Notes: generated by a model not told the origin, from the sequence alone. Counted from the first letter of the stretch, positions 1 through 5,703 are shown. The stretch is DNA of 7,183 nt from Desulfuromonadales bacterium C00003068 (GCA_001751155.1 MAXR01000118.1:4754-11936); one strand, 5' to 3'. Program-made: numbers and translations.

Positions 1-238
1 TTTCGCATTGCTGATCTGGCTGATCCGCTTGTTGTGTCTGAGGAATCATGTCCTCCTGGCTGATGCATTGGGTGGTTTTGATCGGCGGCATCTGCATGGG
101 CATGCCAGGCATTTTAATTACTGTGGTAATCTCCCATAGCCCTTCTTGTATGTCGACTTTTGGTTTGTCAGCCTGGCAGGCGGCGGAGCATAAGATCAAT
201 AAAACAATGGTGCTTAAATAGATGGTTTTTCTGATCAT
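1..238 (-). CDS. DUF3617 family exported protein, C-terminus cut off by window edge
   Basis: Only the first 79 codons are in the window; the 3' end lies beyond base 1. The ATG at 238-236 is preceded by TAGGAG seven bases upstream, a good ribosome binding site. Residues 1-22 are a short basic start (MIRK), a hydrophobic stretch and SAAC/QAD, so the protein is exported. Cys at about residue 21 could be lipidated, but Ser at -3 makes a poor lipobox, so a cleaved periplasmic form is equally possible. The mature part starts with GLWEITT, then a Met/Pro-rich segment (MPGMPMQMPP), a TTQC motif and an acidic/Gln segment ending near a second Cys. This GLWE...MPGMP...TQC pattern is the hallmark of DUF3617, a family of small periplasmic proteins of unknown function. 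The gene lies beyond the tRNA terminator and so is probably its own transcription unit. The family call is fairly sure; no function can be given. Confidence 0.8.
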   Translation of the reverse strand, partial: MIRKTIYLSTIVLLILCSAACQADKPKVDIQEGLWEITTVIKMPGMPMQMPPIKTTQCISQEDMIPQTQQADQPDQQCE

Positions 239-279
239 GGCAGACTCCTATCGTAGTAGAGGTTGCAGACAATGGAGTA

Positions 280-308
280 AATTTAATTGAAATGGGATGT
301 TAAGGCAA
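280..308 (-). promoter_or_regulatory. possible sigma-70 promoter for the DUF3617 gene
   Basis: On the minus strand TTGCCT (308-303) and TAAATT (285-280) are separated by 17 bases; each matches the consensus at 4 of 6 positions. The site lies about 40 bases upstream of the start codon. A promoter is expected here because the upstream transcript ends at the terminator near 400-435. Support is only a weak motif plus position. Confidence 0.3.
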
Positions 309-337
309 GACAAACAATCTAGCAGGGTGCATTTATA

Positions 338-370
338 GTTAGTTTCCATCCGGAGTTTCTGGATGAACAC
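338..370. repeat. short remnant or terminal fragment of the repeat family found at 4331-4694
   Basis: The segment reads TTAGTTTC, then CATCCGG-AGTTT-CTGGATG (347-365), then AACAC. The inverted repeat differs by a single base from the 3' end of repeat copy A (4492-4510). The TTAGTTTC immediately before it matches the left flank of copy B. It therefore looks like the two ends of the element joined with the ~145-bp middle missing, or a solo 3' end. It sits between the DUF3617 gene and the tRNA terminator. Confidence 0.65.
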
Positions 371-399
371 TAGTTGTGAAAAATTTGAGAGTTAGCCAC

Positions 400-435
400 A
401 AAAAAACGACCACAATATCTGTGGTCGTTTTTTTT
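400..435 (-). terminator. Rho-independent terminator after tRNA-Leu, bidirectional
   Basis: A perfect 9-bp stem, ACGACCACA (406-414) pairing with TGTGGTCGT (420-428), encloses a 5-base loop. It is flanked by seven A on the left (400-406) and eight T on the right (428-435), so it has a U-tract in either direction. On the minus strand it lies just past the tRNA 3' end and would end the secG/tRNA-Leu transcript. No plus-strand gene reads into it from the left within the window. Confidence 0.9.
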
Positions 436-443
436 AGTATTAT

Positions 444-530
444 TGGTGCCGAAGGCGAGACTCGAACTCGCACGACCGTTAAGTCACCGCCCCCTCAAGA
501 CGGCGTGTCTACCAGTTCCACCACTTCGGC
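444..530 (-). tRNA. tRNA-Leu (anticodon GAG)
   Basis: An 87-nt class II tRNA including an encoded CCA. The acceptor stem is GCCGAAG (530-524) pairing with CTTCGGC, followed by discriminator A and CCA (ends at 444). The anticodon loop is TTGAGGG, with anticodon GAG at 496-494, in a stem CCGTC/GGCGG. A long variable arm (GAC...GTC) marks it as class II. The T arm is GCGAG-TTCGAGT-CTCGC. It reads the CTC and CTT leucine codons. It lies 69 bases after secG on the same strand, has its own promoter (545-573), and ends at the hairpin at 400-435. Confidence 0.97.
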
Positions 531-544
531 ATTGAACGGATTGT

Positions 545-573
545 TTTATACTTTGTTGTGTCAGGCCTGTCAA
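545..573 (-). promoter_or_regulatory. near-consensus sigma-70 promoter for tRNA-Leu
   Basis: On the minus strand TTGACA (573-568, perfect -35) is followed after exactly 17 bases by TATAAA (550-545, 5 of 6). Transcription would start near 538, leaving a leader of about 8 nt before the mature tRNA 5' end at 530. The tRNA can therefore be made independently of read-through from secG. Confidence 0.85.
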
Positions 574-599
574 TCATAAATTGCTGACGAGGATAAAAT

Positions 600-953
600 T
601 TATTTGGTTTTTGTTGAAGTCGCAGCATCTTCCGCTGCCGGTACGGCCGGTTGCTCGGTGGCAGGGGCTTCGGTTTGTGGCGCAGCTTGGCCAATAGATT
701 CCGGCATAATACTGTCCGCACCAGGCTTGGCGTAATAGTAAGCTAGAAAAAGGCTTGTTAGCATAAATATAATGGCGGCACCGGTTGTCAGCTTGCCCAT
801 GAAACTCTGACCGCCCGTTGCACCAAAGACGGTTTGACTAGAGCCAGCGCCAAAGGTCGCGCCAATATCGGCCCCTTTGCCGCCCTGCAGCAGAACAATA
901 AGAACCAAGGCAAAACAGACTACAATATGAACAATTAACAACAGGGTGGTCAT
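600..953 (-). CDS. secG: Protein translocase subunit SecG
   Basis: A 117-residue inner-membrane protein. SecG is the small accessory subunit of the SecYEG channel and promotes SecA-driven protein export. Two membrane segments are visible, at about residues 3-22 (LLLIVHIVVCFALVLIVLLQ) and 57-75. Between them lies the Gly-rich SecG signature GGKGADIGATFGAGSSQTVFG, which runs from about residue 24. The C-terminus (about 85-117) is a low-complexity Ala/Pro/Glu/Thr tail of the kind common in this family. The ATG is preceded by AAGGAGA, 9-10 bases upstream. The gene lies 79 bases after tpiA on the same strand and is probably co-transcribed with the glycolytic genes. The link to glycolysis is positional only; tpiA-secG adjacency is widespread in bacteria. 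Confidence 0.95.
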   Translation of the reverse strand: MTTLLLIVHIVVCFALVLIVLLQGGKGADIGATFGAGSSQTVFGATGGQSFMGKLTTGAAIIFMLTSLFLAYYYAKPGADSIMPESIGQAAPQTEAPATEQPAVPAAEDAATSTKTK

Positions 954-1032
954 CGACGCAAAATCTCCTTGAATATTATTATGTTGAGACGCGTAAAATT
1001 AACATAGATGGGCAAGGCTGCAAAGAGAAAAG

Positions 1033-1788
1033 TCAGTTGCGCTTAAAACGTGCGATACGGATGAAATCGCCCGCTTTGAGACTGGCACCACCGACCAAGG
1101 CTCCATCGATGTCGCTCTGCGCCATAAGACCGTCAACATTATCGGGTTTTACGCTGCCGCCATAGAGAATTCGAGTGTTTTCTGCGGTGGATGAATCGAC
1201 CATTTTGGCGAGCAGATTGCGAATATATCGATGAGCCTCCTGGGCCTGCTCGTTGCTAGCTGTCTGCCCGGTCCCAATGGCCCAGACCGGCTCATAGGCA
1301 ACGGTCAGGCGGCACATGGCAGCACGGTCAAGGCCTGCTAGCCCATTGCGAGTCTGGCTTTCAAGAACTTCAAAGGTCCGGTTTTCATTACGCTCCGTCA
1401 GGGTTTCACCGATGCAGAAAATAACCTTAAGGCCTGCAGACAGCGCTGCCTTAATCTTCTGGTTGATGAAGTCATCACTCTCTGCAAATAGATGGCGGCG
1501 TTCTGAATGGCCGATTATGACCGCACGGCAACCGACGTCTCTCAGCAGGGCAGGCGAAATTTCGCCGGTAAATGCACCCTCAGTGGGGTAACAGTTCTGG
1601 CCAGCAAGGACGATAGCGCTATCATTAAGTGCTGTAGCTAGCGGTGCCAAGGCCGTGAAGGGTGGGGCGAGAATGATTTCAATATCATCTAGGGCACTAA
1701 GTTTTCCCTTGAGGTCTCTGGCAAGAGCAAGTGCTTCGTCAACGGTTTTATTAAGTTTCCAGTTCCCGGCTATGATCGGTGTACGCAT
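1033..1788 (-). CDS. tpiA: Triosephosphate isomerase
   Basis: A 251-residue cytoplasmic TIM-barrel enzyme that interconverts dihydroxyacetone phosphate and glyceraldehyde-3-phosphate. All active-site elements are visible: Lys11 in GNWKLN, electrophile His94 in IIGHSERR, catalytic base Glu166 in AYEPVWAIGTG with the flexible loop 6 that follows, and the phosphate-binding YGGSVKP (209-215) and GALVGGASL (229-237). The length matches the family. An in-frame ATG exists 60 bases upstream (1848), but the family N-terminus begins MRTPIIAGNWK, and a strong ribosome site lies 5 bases before the ATG at 1788; I therefore use 1788. The gene is third in the gap-pgk-tpiA-secG order, 73 bases after pgk. No key residue is missing. 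Confidence 0.97.
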   Translation of the reverse strand: MRTPIIAGNWKLNKTVDEALALARDLKGKLSALDDIEIILAPPFTALAPLATALNDSAIVLAGQNCYPTEGAFTGEISPALLRDVGCRAVIIGHSERRHLFAESDDFINQKIKAALSAGLKVIFCIGETLTERNENRTFEVLESQTRNGLAGLDRAAMCRLTVAYEPVWAIGTGQTASNEQAQEAHRYIRNLLAKMVDSSTAENTRILYGGSVKPDNVDGLMAQSDIDGALVGGASLKAGDFIRIARFKRN

Positions 1789-1793
1789 AACGT

Positions 1794-1799
1794 CTCCTT
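1794..1799 (-). promoter_or_regulatory. ribosome binding site that fixes the tpiA start
   Basis: AAGGAG on the minus strand, 5 bases before the ATG at 1788-1786. It favours this start over the in-frame ATG at 1848, which would add 20 residues not seen in the family. Confidence 0.85.
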
Positions 1800-1861
1800 C
1801 AAAATTTTCTAAGCGGCTGTATTGATCGGTTGCTGCCGCGATTCTCAATGGATAATAGAGG

Positions 1862-3055
1862 TCAGAGCTTGTCGTTCAATGCAGAAATTCCTGGCAACTC
1901 TTTGCCTTCAAGAAATTCCAGTGAAGCTCCGCCGCCGGTGGAGATATGCGTCATTCGGTCTGCGAGTCCGGATTTGTTTGCTGCCGCTACTGAATCGCCG
2001 CCGCCTATAATCGATACAGCCTTGGAGTCGGCCAGGGCCTGAGCGATAGCAAAGGTGCCCTTGGCAAAGGAAGGAAATTCAAAGACCCCCATTGGGCCGT
2101 TCCACAATACGGTGCCTGACTCTGAAACAATTTGACAATATTCCGCGATTGTTTGAGGGCCAATATCGAGCCCCATACGGTTGTCGGGGAAGTTACTGTT
2201 GCTGCATACTTGATGGTCGGCCTCAGCGCTAAATTCAGCAGCCGCAACATGGTCTTGTGGCAGTACCAGGCGAACCCCCTGATCTGCTGCGTGTTTCAAA
2301 AGGGTGCTGGCCAAGTCAATGCGATCTTCCTCCACGAGTGAAGTGCCTAAGGTGAAACCTTGTGCACGCAGGAAGGTATAGGCCATGCCTCCACCAATGA
2401 GCAGGGTATCAACCTTGTCGAGCAGGTTTTCAATGGCCGGCAACTTGTCGCTTACCTTTGCTCCACCGATAATGGCCACCAGGGGACGGACTGGCTCAGT
2501 CACAGCTTGGCCAAGATAACGAATCTCTTTCTCAATCAAAAAACCAGCTACCGCTGGAGTAATGAGTTGTGCGACTCCTACGGTGGAACTATGAGCGCGG
2601 TGAGCAGTACCAAAAGCATCATTGACATAGATTTCAGCGAGGCCTGCGAGTTGGGAGGAAAACTGGGGGTCGTTCGTTGTTTCACCTGGGTGAAAGCGCA
2701 CATTTTCCAACAGCATGACCTGCCCATCTTCGAGAGCTTGGGCTAGTTGCTCCACTTTGGAGCCGATGCAATCGGGAGCCATGATGACAGGCTTACTAAG
2801 TAGCATTGCTAGGTGGTCGGCGACGGGCTTCAGGCTAAATTCGGCCTTGGGTTGTCCTTTGGGACGACCGAGATGGGATGTCAGGATTAATCGCCCGCCT
2901 TGGTCAAGGATGTAGCGTATGGTCGGTAATGCCGCGACAATGCGATTGTCGTCGCTGATCCGACCCTCGGTGTCCAAGGGTACATTAAAATCGACGCGAC
3001 ACAAAACTCGCTTGCCTCTGCAGTCGATATCCTTGACCGTCATCTTGTTCAGCAT
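1862..3055 (-). CDS. pgk: Phosphoglycerate kinase
   Basis: A 397-residue, two-domain cytoplasmic kinase that transfers phosphate between 1,3-bisphosphoglycerate and ADP, giving 3-phosphoglycerate and ATP. N-domain substrate motifs are RVDFNVPL (20-27), SHLGRPKG (60-67), ENVRFHPGE (117-125) and [14 protein letters not shown] (144-157). C-domain nucleotide motifs are [10 protein letters not shown] (195-204), [12 protein letters not shown] (218-229), [10 protein letters not shown] (317-326), IIGGGDS (349-355) and a final [18 protein letters not shown]. Length and motif order are typical and the gene looks intact. The ATG at 3055 has AGGAAGGA 6 bases upstream. A second in-frame ATG 12 bases later (MTVKDI) has no such site at proper spacing. 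It lies 114 bases after gap and 73 before tpiA, all in one direction. Confidence 0.97.
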   Translation of the reverse strand: MLNKMTVKDIDCRGKRVLCRVDFNVPLDTEGRISDDNRIVAALPTIRYILDQGGRLILTSHLGRPKGQPKAEFSLKPVADHLAMLLSKPVIMAPDCIGSKVEQLAQALEDGQVMLLENVRFHPGETTNDPQFSSQLAGLAEIYVNDAFGTAHRAHSSTVGVAQLITPAVAGFLIEKEIRYLGQAVTEPVRPLVAIIGGAKVSDKLPAIENLLDKVDTLLIGGGMAYTFLRAQGFTLGTSLVEEDRIDLASTLLKHAADQGVRLVLPQDHVAAAEFSAEADHQVCSNSNFPDNRMGLDIGPQTIAEYCQIVSESGTVLWNGPMGVFEFPSFAKGTFAIAQALADSKAVSIIGGGDSVAAANKSGLADRMTHISTGGGASLEFLEGKELPGISALNDKL

Positions 3056-3097
3056 GGAAATTCCTTCCTGATAAATTGAAGCTTAATCGAGTGTTTT

Positions 3098-3114
3098 CTG
3101 CTCCACTGGAGCAG
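3098..3114 (-). repeat. hairpin in the gap-pgk intergenic region
   Basis: CTGCTCC-ACT-GGAGCAG is a perfect 7-bp inverted repeat with a 3-base loop, centred in the 114-base gap-pgk spacer. In the direction of transcription it is followed by AAAACAC, not a T-run, so it is not a Rho-independent terminator. It could be an mRNA processing or stability element separating the gap and pgk messages; that role is inferred. Confidence 0.5.
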
Positions 3115-3169
3115 CGAATCTTACGGATTAAGGGGCAATCTTAAAGTGTTACGGTTGATCAGTGGGCTG

Positions 3170-4171
3170 TTAGGATCTACAAATATGGTGAAGCAGTTCC
3201 ACAATCCGATTGGAATAACCCCATTCGTTATCGTACCAGGACAAAACCTTGACCATGTTACCGCCAATAACGTTAGTCGATAAAGCATCTACGATAGAAG
3301 ACGCCGGATTACCATTGAAGTCTATGGAAACAAGGGGTTGTTCGCAAACTTCAAGAATATTCTTGAAGTTTGATGCGGCTGCCTGGCGCAGACTGTCGTT
3401 AACCTCCTGGATGGAGGTTGCACGCTCGGTTTCGACTACAAGGGAAATAAGGGACACGTTAGGCGTCGGCACTCGCACCGAAATGCCATCTAGACGACCT
3501 TCTAGCTCGGGTAACACACGAGCCACACCGCGAGCAGCCCCAGTGGTGGTAGGTATAATGGATAAGGCGGCAGCACGGGCCCGGCGAGGATCTTCATCGA
3601 GATGGTCGAGGATCTGTTGACCATTGGTGTAGGCGTGTACGGTAGTCATCATTCCTTTGATGATGCCAAAGTGATCCATCAATACCTTGGCTACCGGTGC
3701 CAGACAATTGGTGGTACAGGAGGCGTTAGAAATAATGTGATGTCGCAGTGGGTCATAGGACGATTGGTTGACGCCCATACAGATAGTTACATCGGGGTCG
3801 GTGCCTGGGGCAGTAATGATAACCCGCGAAGCCCCGGCCAGCCGATGTTGCTCCGCCTGTTTGCGGTCTGTAAATCGGCCTGTAGCTTCAATGACTATAT
3901 CGACACCAAGCTTTTTCCAGGGTAGGGCGGCTGGGTCCGTCTGAGTGAATACGGGAATTCTTCGGCCGTTAATCAATAAAGTATTATCTTCGGAGCCAAC
4001 TTCGGCATCGAAAATACCATGAACCGAATCGTATTTCAGTAGCTGAGCCAAGGCTGTGGCATTGCCGATGTCATTGATGGCGACGATATTCATGTCATCG
4101 GCGAGCCAAGCAGCTCGAAAGATACTGCGGCCGATGCGGCCAAAACCGTTGATTGCCGCGTTTATTGCCAT
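3170..4171 (-). CDS. gap: Glyceraldehyde-3-phosphate dehydrogenase, phosphorylating
   Basis: A 333-residue enzyme that oxidises glyceraldehyde-3-phosphate with NAD(P)+ and phosphate to 1,3-bisphosphoglycerate. The Rossmann dinucleotide motif is NGFGRIGR (8-15). Asp34 (AIND), which favours NAD, is present. The catalytic motif SNASCTTNC carries Cys152, and His179 lies in TTVHAYTN. Further family blocks are PTTTGAA (207-213), RVPTPNVS (233-240), DFNGNP (284-289) and SWYDNEWGYSNR (311-322). The loop at 189-196 reads DHLDEDPR where classical NAD enzymes have DLPHKDLR, so the Leu-Pro pair that helps exclude NADP is replaced by His-Leu. The ribosome site is weak (only a G-rich stretch before the ATG), but this start gives the standard N-terminus. 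It is the first gene of the cluster. Alternatives are a cofactor-relaxed or anabolic GAPDH paralogue. Confidence 0.96.
   Translation of the reverse strand: MAINAAINGFGRIGRSIFRAAWLADDMNIVAINDIGNATALAQLLKYDSVHGIFDAEVGSEDNTLLINGRRIPVFTQTDPAALPWKKLGVDIVIEATGRFTDRKQAEQHRLAGASRVIITAPGTDPDVTICMGVNQSSYDPLRHHIISNASCTTNCLAPVAKVLMDHFGIIKGMMTTVHAYTNGQQILDHLDEDPRRARAAALSIIPTTTGAARGVARVLPELEGRLDGISVRVPTPNVSLISLVVETERATSIQEVNDSLRQAAASNFKNILEVCEQPLVSIDFNGNPASSIVDALSTNVIGGNMVKVLSWYDNEWGYSNRIVELLHHICRS
3345..3372. repeat. perfect 28-bp palindrome inside gap
   Basis: The left half CAAACTTCAAGAAT (3345-3358) is the exact reverse complement of the right half ATTCTTGAAGTTTG (3359-3372), with no spacer. It encodes about residues 268-277 of GAPDH (NFKNILEV and neighbours), an alignable part of the protein rather than an insertion. 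The mRNA could form a long hairpin here. Confidence 0.9.
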
Positions 4172-4212
4172 ATGTGGGCCGCCCCGTACCTTTTCCCAAT
4201 CGGGTTGCGATT

Positions 4213-4239
4213 GATATATGCAAGTAAAAACATTGTTAA
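4213..4239 (-). promoter_or_regulatory. possible promoter for the gap-pgk-tpiA-secG cluster
   Basis: On the minus strand TTAACA (4239-4234) precedes TATATC (4218-4213) with a 15-base spacer, or 16 if the -35 is read as TTTAAC. It lies about 42 bases before the gap start codon in an AT-rich patch. The spacer is short and neither hexamer is strong, so this is tentative. Confidence 0.35.
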
Positions 4240-4330
4240 ATCAGTTGGTTAGGTAGTTGTTGGTGTGCTTTCTTTAAGCGCCAATGATAACGAAAGGACT
4301 CTGCTCCGTCAACCGCTTTTGCTACGCGAC

Positions 4331-4510
4331 AATTACTTAGTTTTCATCCGGAAACGGCCCTTTTCCGTCCTGGCGGCGTCAATCTGCGGCCTTGCTTGTG
4401 CGGCGTACCGATGTACGCCTCCGCGCAAGCCCTTGTTTTCCTTACCACGACGAAAAATTACTCGTTTCCCATCTGAAAACGGCGCTGTGCCCATCCGGAG
4501 TTTCCGGATG
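4331..4510. repeat. repeat element copy A, ~180 bp with 11-bp terminal inverted repeats
   Basis: CATCCGGAAAC (4345-4355) and GTTTCCGGATG (4500-4510) are perfect 11-bp inverted ends. The interior folds in nested fashion. The apex is GGCGTAC-CGAT-GTACGCC (4402-4419), extended outward by GCTTGTGC (4394-4401) against GCGCAAGC (4423-4430). The 3' end also contains a compact hairpin, CATCCGG-AGTTT-CCGGATG (4492-4510). The element aligns along its whole length with copy B, starting at a shared AATTACTTAGTTT left flank. It has no coding capacity. It fits a MITE-like or BIME-like non-autonomous repeat; I cannot name a described family. Confidence 0.85.
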
Positions 4511-4512
4511 AA

Positions 4513-4694
4513 AATTACTTAGTTTCCATCCGGAAACGGCCATTTTCCGTAATCTCTACGTCAATCTACGGCCTTACTTAGTGCGGCGTACGGGTGGGCG
4601 CCTCCTCGCAAGGCCGTGATTTCCTTGATCTTGCGGAAAATAGCTCGTTTTCGACTCGGAAACCTGCCCGGTGTTCAACCCGAGTTTCCGGATG
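4513..4694. repeat. repeat element copy B, tandem to copy A
   Basis: It starts two bases after copy A, in the same orientation. The inverted ends CATCCGGAAAC (4527-4537) and GTTTCCGGATG (4684-4694) are perfect. Nested inside are ATTTTCCG (4542-4549) with CGGAAAAT (4634-4641) and ACGGCCTT (4568-4575) with AAGGCCGT (4610-4617). Where A has a perfect apex, B keeps a GGCG...CGCC apex partly through G:T pairs. Many single-base differences and a few 1-base indels separate the copies, so the duplication is not recent, or the two inserted separately. Confidence 0.85.
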
Positions 4695-4722
4695 GGCACT
4701 CCTTAAATGGGGATTTGTTCAG

Positions 4723-4751
4723 TTGTACTTTAAAGTCCGGTATGGTATGAA
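4723..4751 (+). promoter_or_regulatory. possible promoter for the metallo-hydrolase gene
   Basis: TTGTAC (4723-4728) and TATGAA (4746-4751) are separated by 17 bases. The spacer contains most of a 10-bp palindrome, ACTTTAAAGT (4727-4736). Start of transcription near 4758 would give a leader of about 135 nt. Both hexamers are imperfect. Confidence 0.3.
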
Positions 4752-4810
4752 AAGACCGCTTCTGATGATCGTTGAACGCCCCCCTGTTGGGTTTGGCGTT
4801 GTTGGTCTTT
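4751..4810 (+). other. nested inverted repeat upstream of the metallo-hydrolase gene
   Basis: AAAGACC (4751-4757) pairs with GGTCTTT (4804-4810). Inside, AACGCC (4775-4780) pairs with GGCGTT (4795-4800), and a CCC-TGTT-GGG tip lies at 4782-4791. There is no T-run after the outer arm, so it is not a simple terminator. It may be a structured 5' leader, a protein-binding site overlapping the putative promoter, or a decayed repeat. Confidence 0.4.
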
Positions 4811-4882
4811 GTGTGAGGACAGTTTGTTCCTAGGTGGATAGCCAATAATCGATTTCGGTATTTTACATCCTTTGCTGGGTGT

Positions 4883-4886
4883 GGAG
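4883..4886 (+). promoter_or_regulatory. ribosome binding site supporting a TTG start
   Basis: GGAG lies 7 bases before the TTG at 4894. The nearby GTG at 4890 is in another frame. Translation from the TTG gives the exact N-terminus expected of the family (MRVCLLASGSKGN). Confidence 0.75.
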
Positions 4887-4893
4887 ATAGTGT

Positions 4894-5667
4894 TTGCGGG
4901 TTTGCTTATTAGCCAGCGGCAGTAAAGGAAACGCTGTCCTCGTTGAATCCGGAGATAGTCGGTTGCTGATCGATGCTGGGTTGTCTGCTCGTGAGCTTAA
5001 TCGTCGGTTAGGAATGCTACAGACTGATGGCGACTCTCTCGATGCGGTTCTGATTACCCATGAGCATGGCGATCATTGCTCTGGATTAGGGCCCATAGCA
5101 AGACGTCATCGATTGCCTGTATTTGTCCATCATAAGACTCGTTCGGCTTTACGCAAGCCAGGCCGTCTCGACGATTGCCGTGAGTTTGACGACGGTTGTA
5201 CAATAGATTTTCAGGATGTTCAGATTGAAACTGTATCCCTGACCCATGATGCGACGGCACCGGTTGGCTATTTAATTGAATCATCCGCCGGGAAAGTCGG
5301 TGTTTTGACCGATCTTGGTCTTGCCACTCGTCTCGTAGTTGAGAGATATCGGCATTGCAAAGGATTGGTTTTGGAATTTAACCATGATTCGCAGATGCTT
5401 CGGGACGGACCTTATCCTTGGCATCTCAAACAGCGGATTCGCAGCAATCATGGCCATCTGTCCAATGAGGCCGCCGCTGAGTTGTTGTCCGATCTGGTTT
5501 GGGACGGTCTTGAAGGGGTCTTCCTGGCCCACCTGAGTGAAACCAATAATTGTCCGCAATTGGCTGAGCAGAGTGCCCGACAAGTTCTGGCGGCCCAGAA
5601 CAATTGCAACCCCCAAGTGATAATTGGAACTCAAGCACAGCCCAGCAGCTGTTTTGTGGCCAAATAA
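4894..5667 (+). CDS. MBL-fold metallo-hydrolase, YycJ/WalJ-like
   Basis: A 257-residue cytoplasmic protein of the metallo-beta-lactamase fold. The N-terminus MRVCLLASGSKGNA is characteristic of the YycJ/WalJ (VicX) branch, some members of which are reported DNA exonucleases. Metal ligands visible are HEHGDH (His56, His58, Asp60, His61), His118 in SLTHDA, Asp140 in GVLTDLG and His213 in LAHLSETNN. Further family blocks are EFNHD (161-165), GPYPWHLKQRI (172-182) and GHLSNEAA (187-194). No signal peptide or membrane segment is seen. The start is TTG with GGAG 7 bases upstream. purL follows 60 bases later on the same strand. In Firmicutes this family accompanies WalRK, but nothing of that kind is present here. 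The fold and branch are sure; the substrate is inferred. Confidence 0.9.
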   Translation: MRVCLLASGSKGNAVLVESGDSRLLIDAGLSARELNRRLGMLQTDGDSLDAVLITHEHGDHCSGLGPIARRHRLPVFVHHKTRSALRKPGRLDDCREFDDGCTIDFQDVQIETVSLTHDATAPVGYLIESSAGKVGVLTDLGLATRLVVERYRHCKGLVLEFNHDSQMLRDGPYPWHLKQRIRSNHGHLSNEAAAELLSDLVWDGLEGVFLAHLSETNNCPQLAEQSARQVLAAQNNCNPQVIIGTQAQPSSCFVAK

Positions 5668-5697
5668 TAGATGTCCTGGCTACGGGCTATCCGCTTG

Positions 5698-5703
5698 TAT
5701 AAT
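5698..5703 (+). promoter_or_regulatory. possible -10 element for purL
   Basis: A perfect TATAAT lies in the 60-base gap before purL, preceded directly by TTG. No convincing -35 is seen 16-18 bases upstream (CCTGGC region). Transcription would begin near 5710, just before the purL ribosome site at 5716-5721. purL may have its own promoter as well as read-through from the upstream gene. Confidence 0.4.

Larger units (their letters stand above)
4172..4893. other. 722-bp divergent intergenic region without genes
   Basis: The region lies between gap (leftward) and the metallo-hydrolase gene (rightward). From left to right it holds a tentative gap promoter (4213-4239), a stretch of about 90 bases (4240-4330) in which I see nothing, two tandem repeat elements (4331-4694), a tentative rightward promoter (4723-4751), a nested inverted repeat (4751-4810) and a leader ending in the ribosome site at 4883-4886. 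Short open frames at 4265-4522 and 4594-4833 run through the repeats, lack ribosome sites and resemble no protein I know. Confidence 0.8.

Noticed and set aside
376..579. 67-codon plus-strand open frame over the terminator and tRNA
   Set aside because: It is the translated complement of the terminator and tRNA-Leu; those RNA features fully explain the sequence.
1789..1848. 20-residue N-terminal extension of tpiA
   Set aside because: The extension has no counterpart in the family, and the strong ribosome site at 1794-1799 points to the ATG at 1788.
2360..2746. 128-codon plus-strand open frame inside pgk
   Set aside because: It is antisense to intact phosphoglycerate kinase sequence with all family motifs; the frame is a by-product of pgk codon usage.
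3345..3372. Heat-shock-element-like TTC/GAA pattern in the gap palindrome
   Set aside because: The spaced TTC-GAA pattern resembles eukaryotic heat-shock elements, but bacteria do not use that factor, and the pattern follows from the palindrome itself.
4331..4694. CRISPR array or coding tandem repeats
   Set aside because: There are only two ~180-bp units with terminal inverted repeats and no short repeat/spacer alternation.
4265..4833. Two plus-strand open frames (85 and 79 codons) in the gap/metallo-hydrolase spacer
   Set aside because: Both run through the repeat elements, have no ribosome site, are Arg/Ser/Pro-rich like translated palindromic DNA, and their frames are not shared between the two repeat copies.
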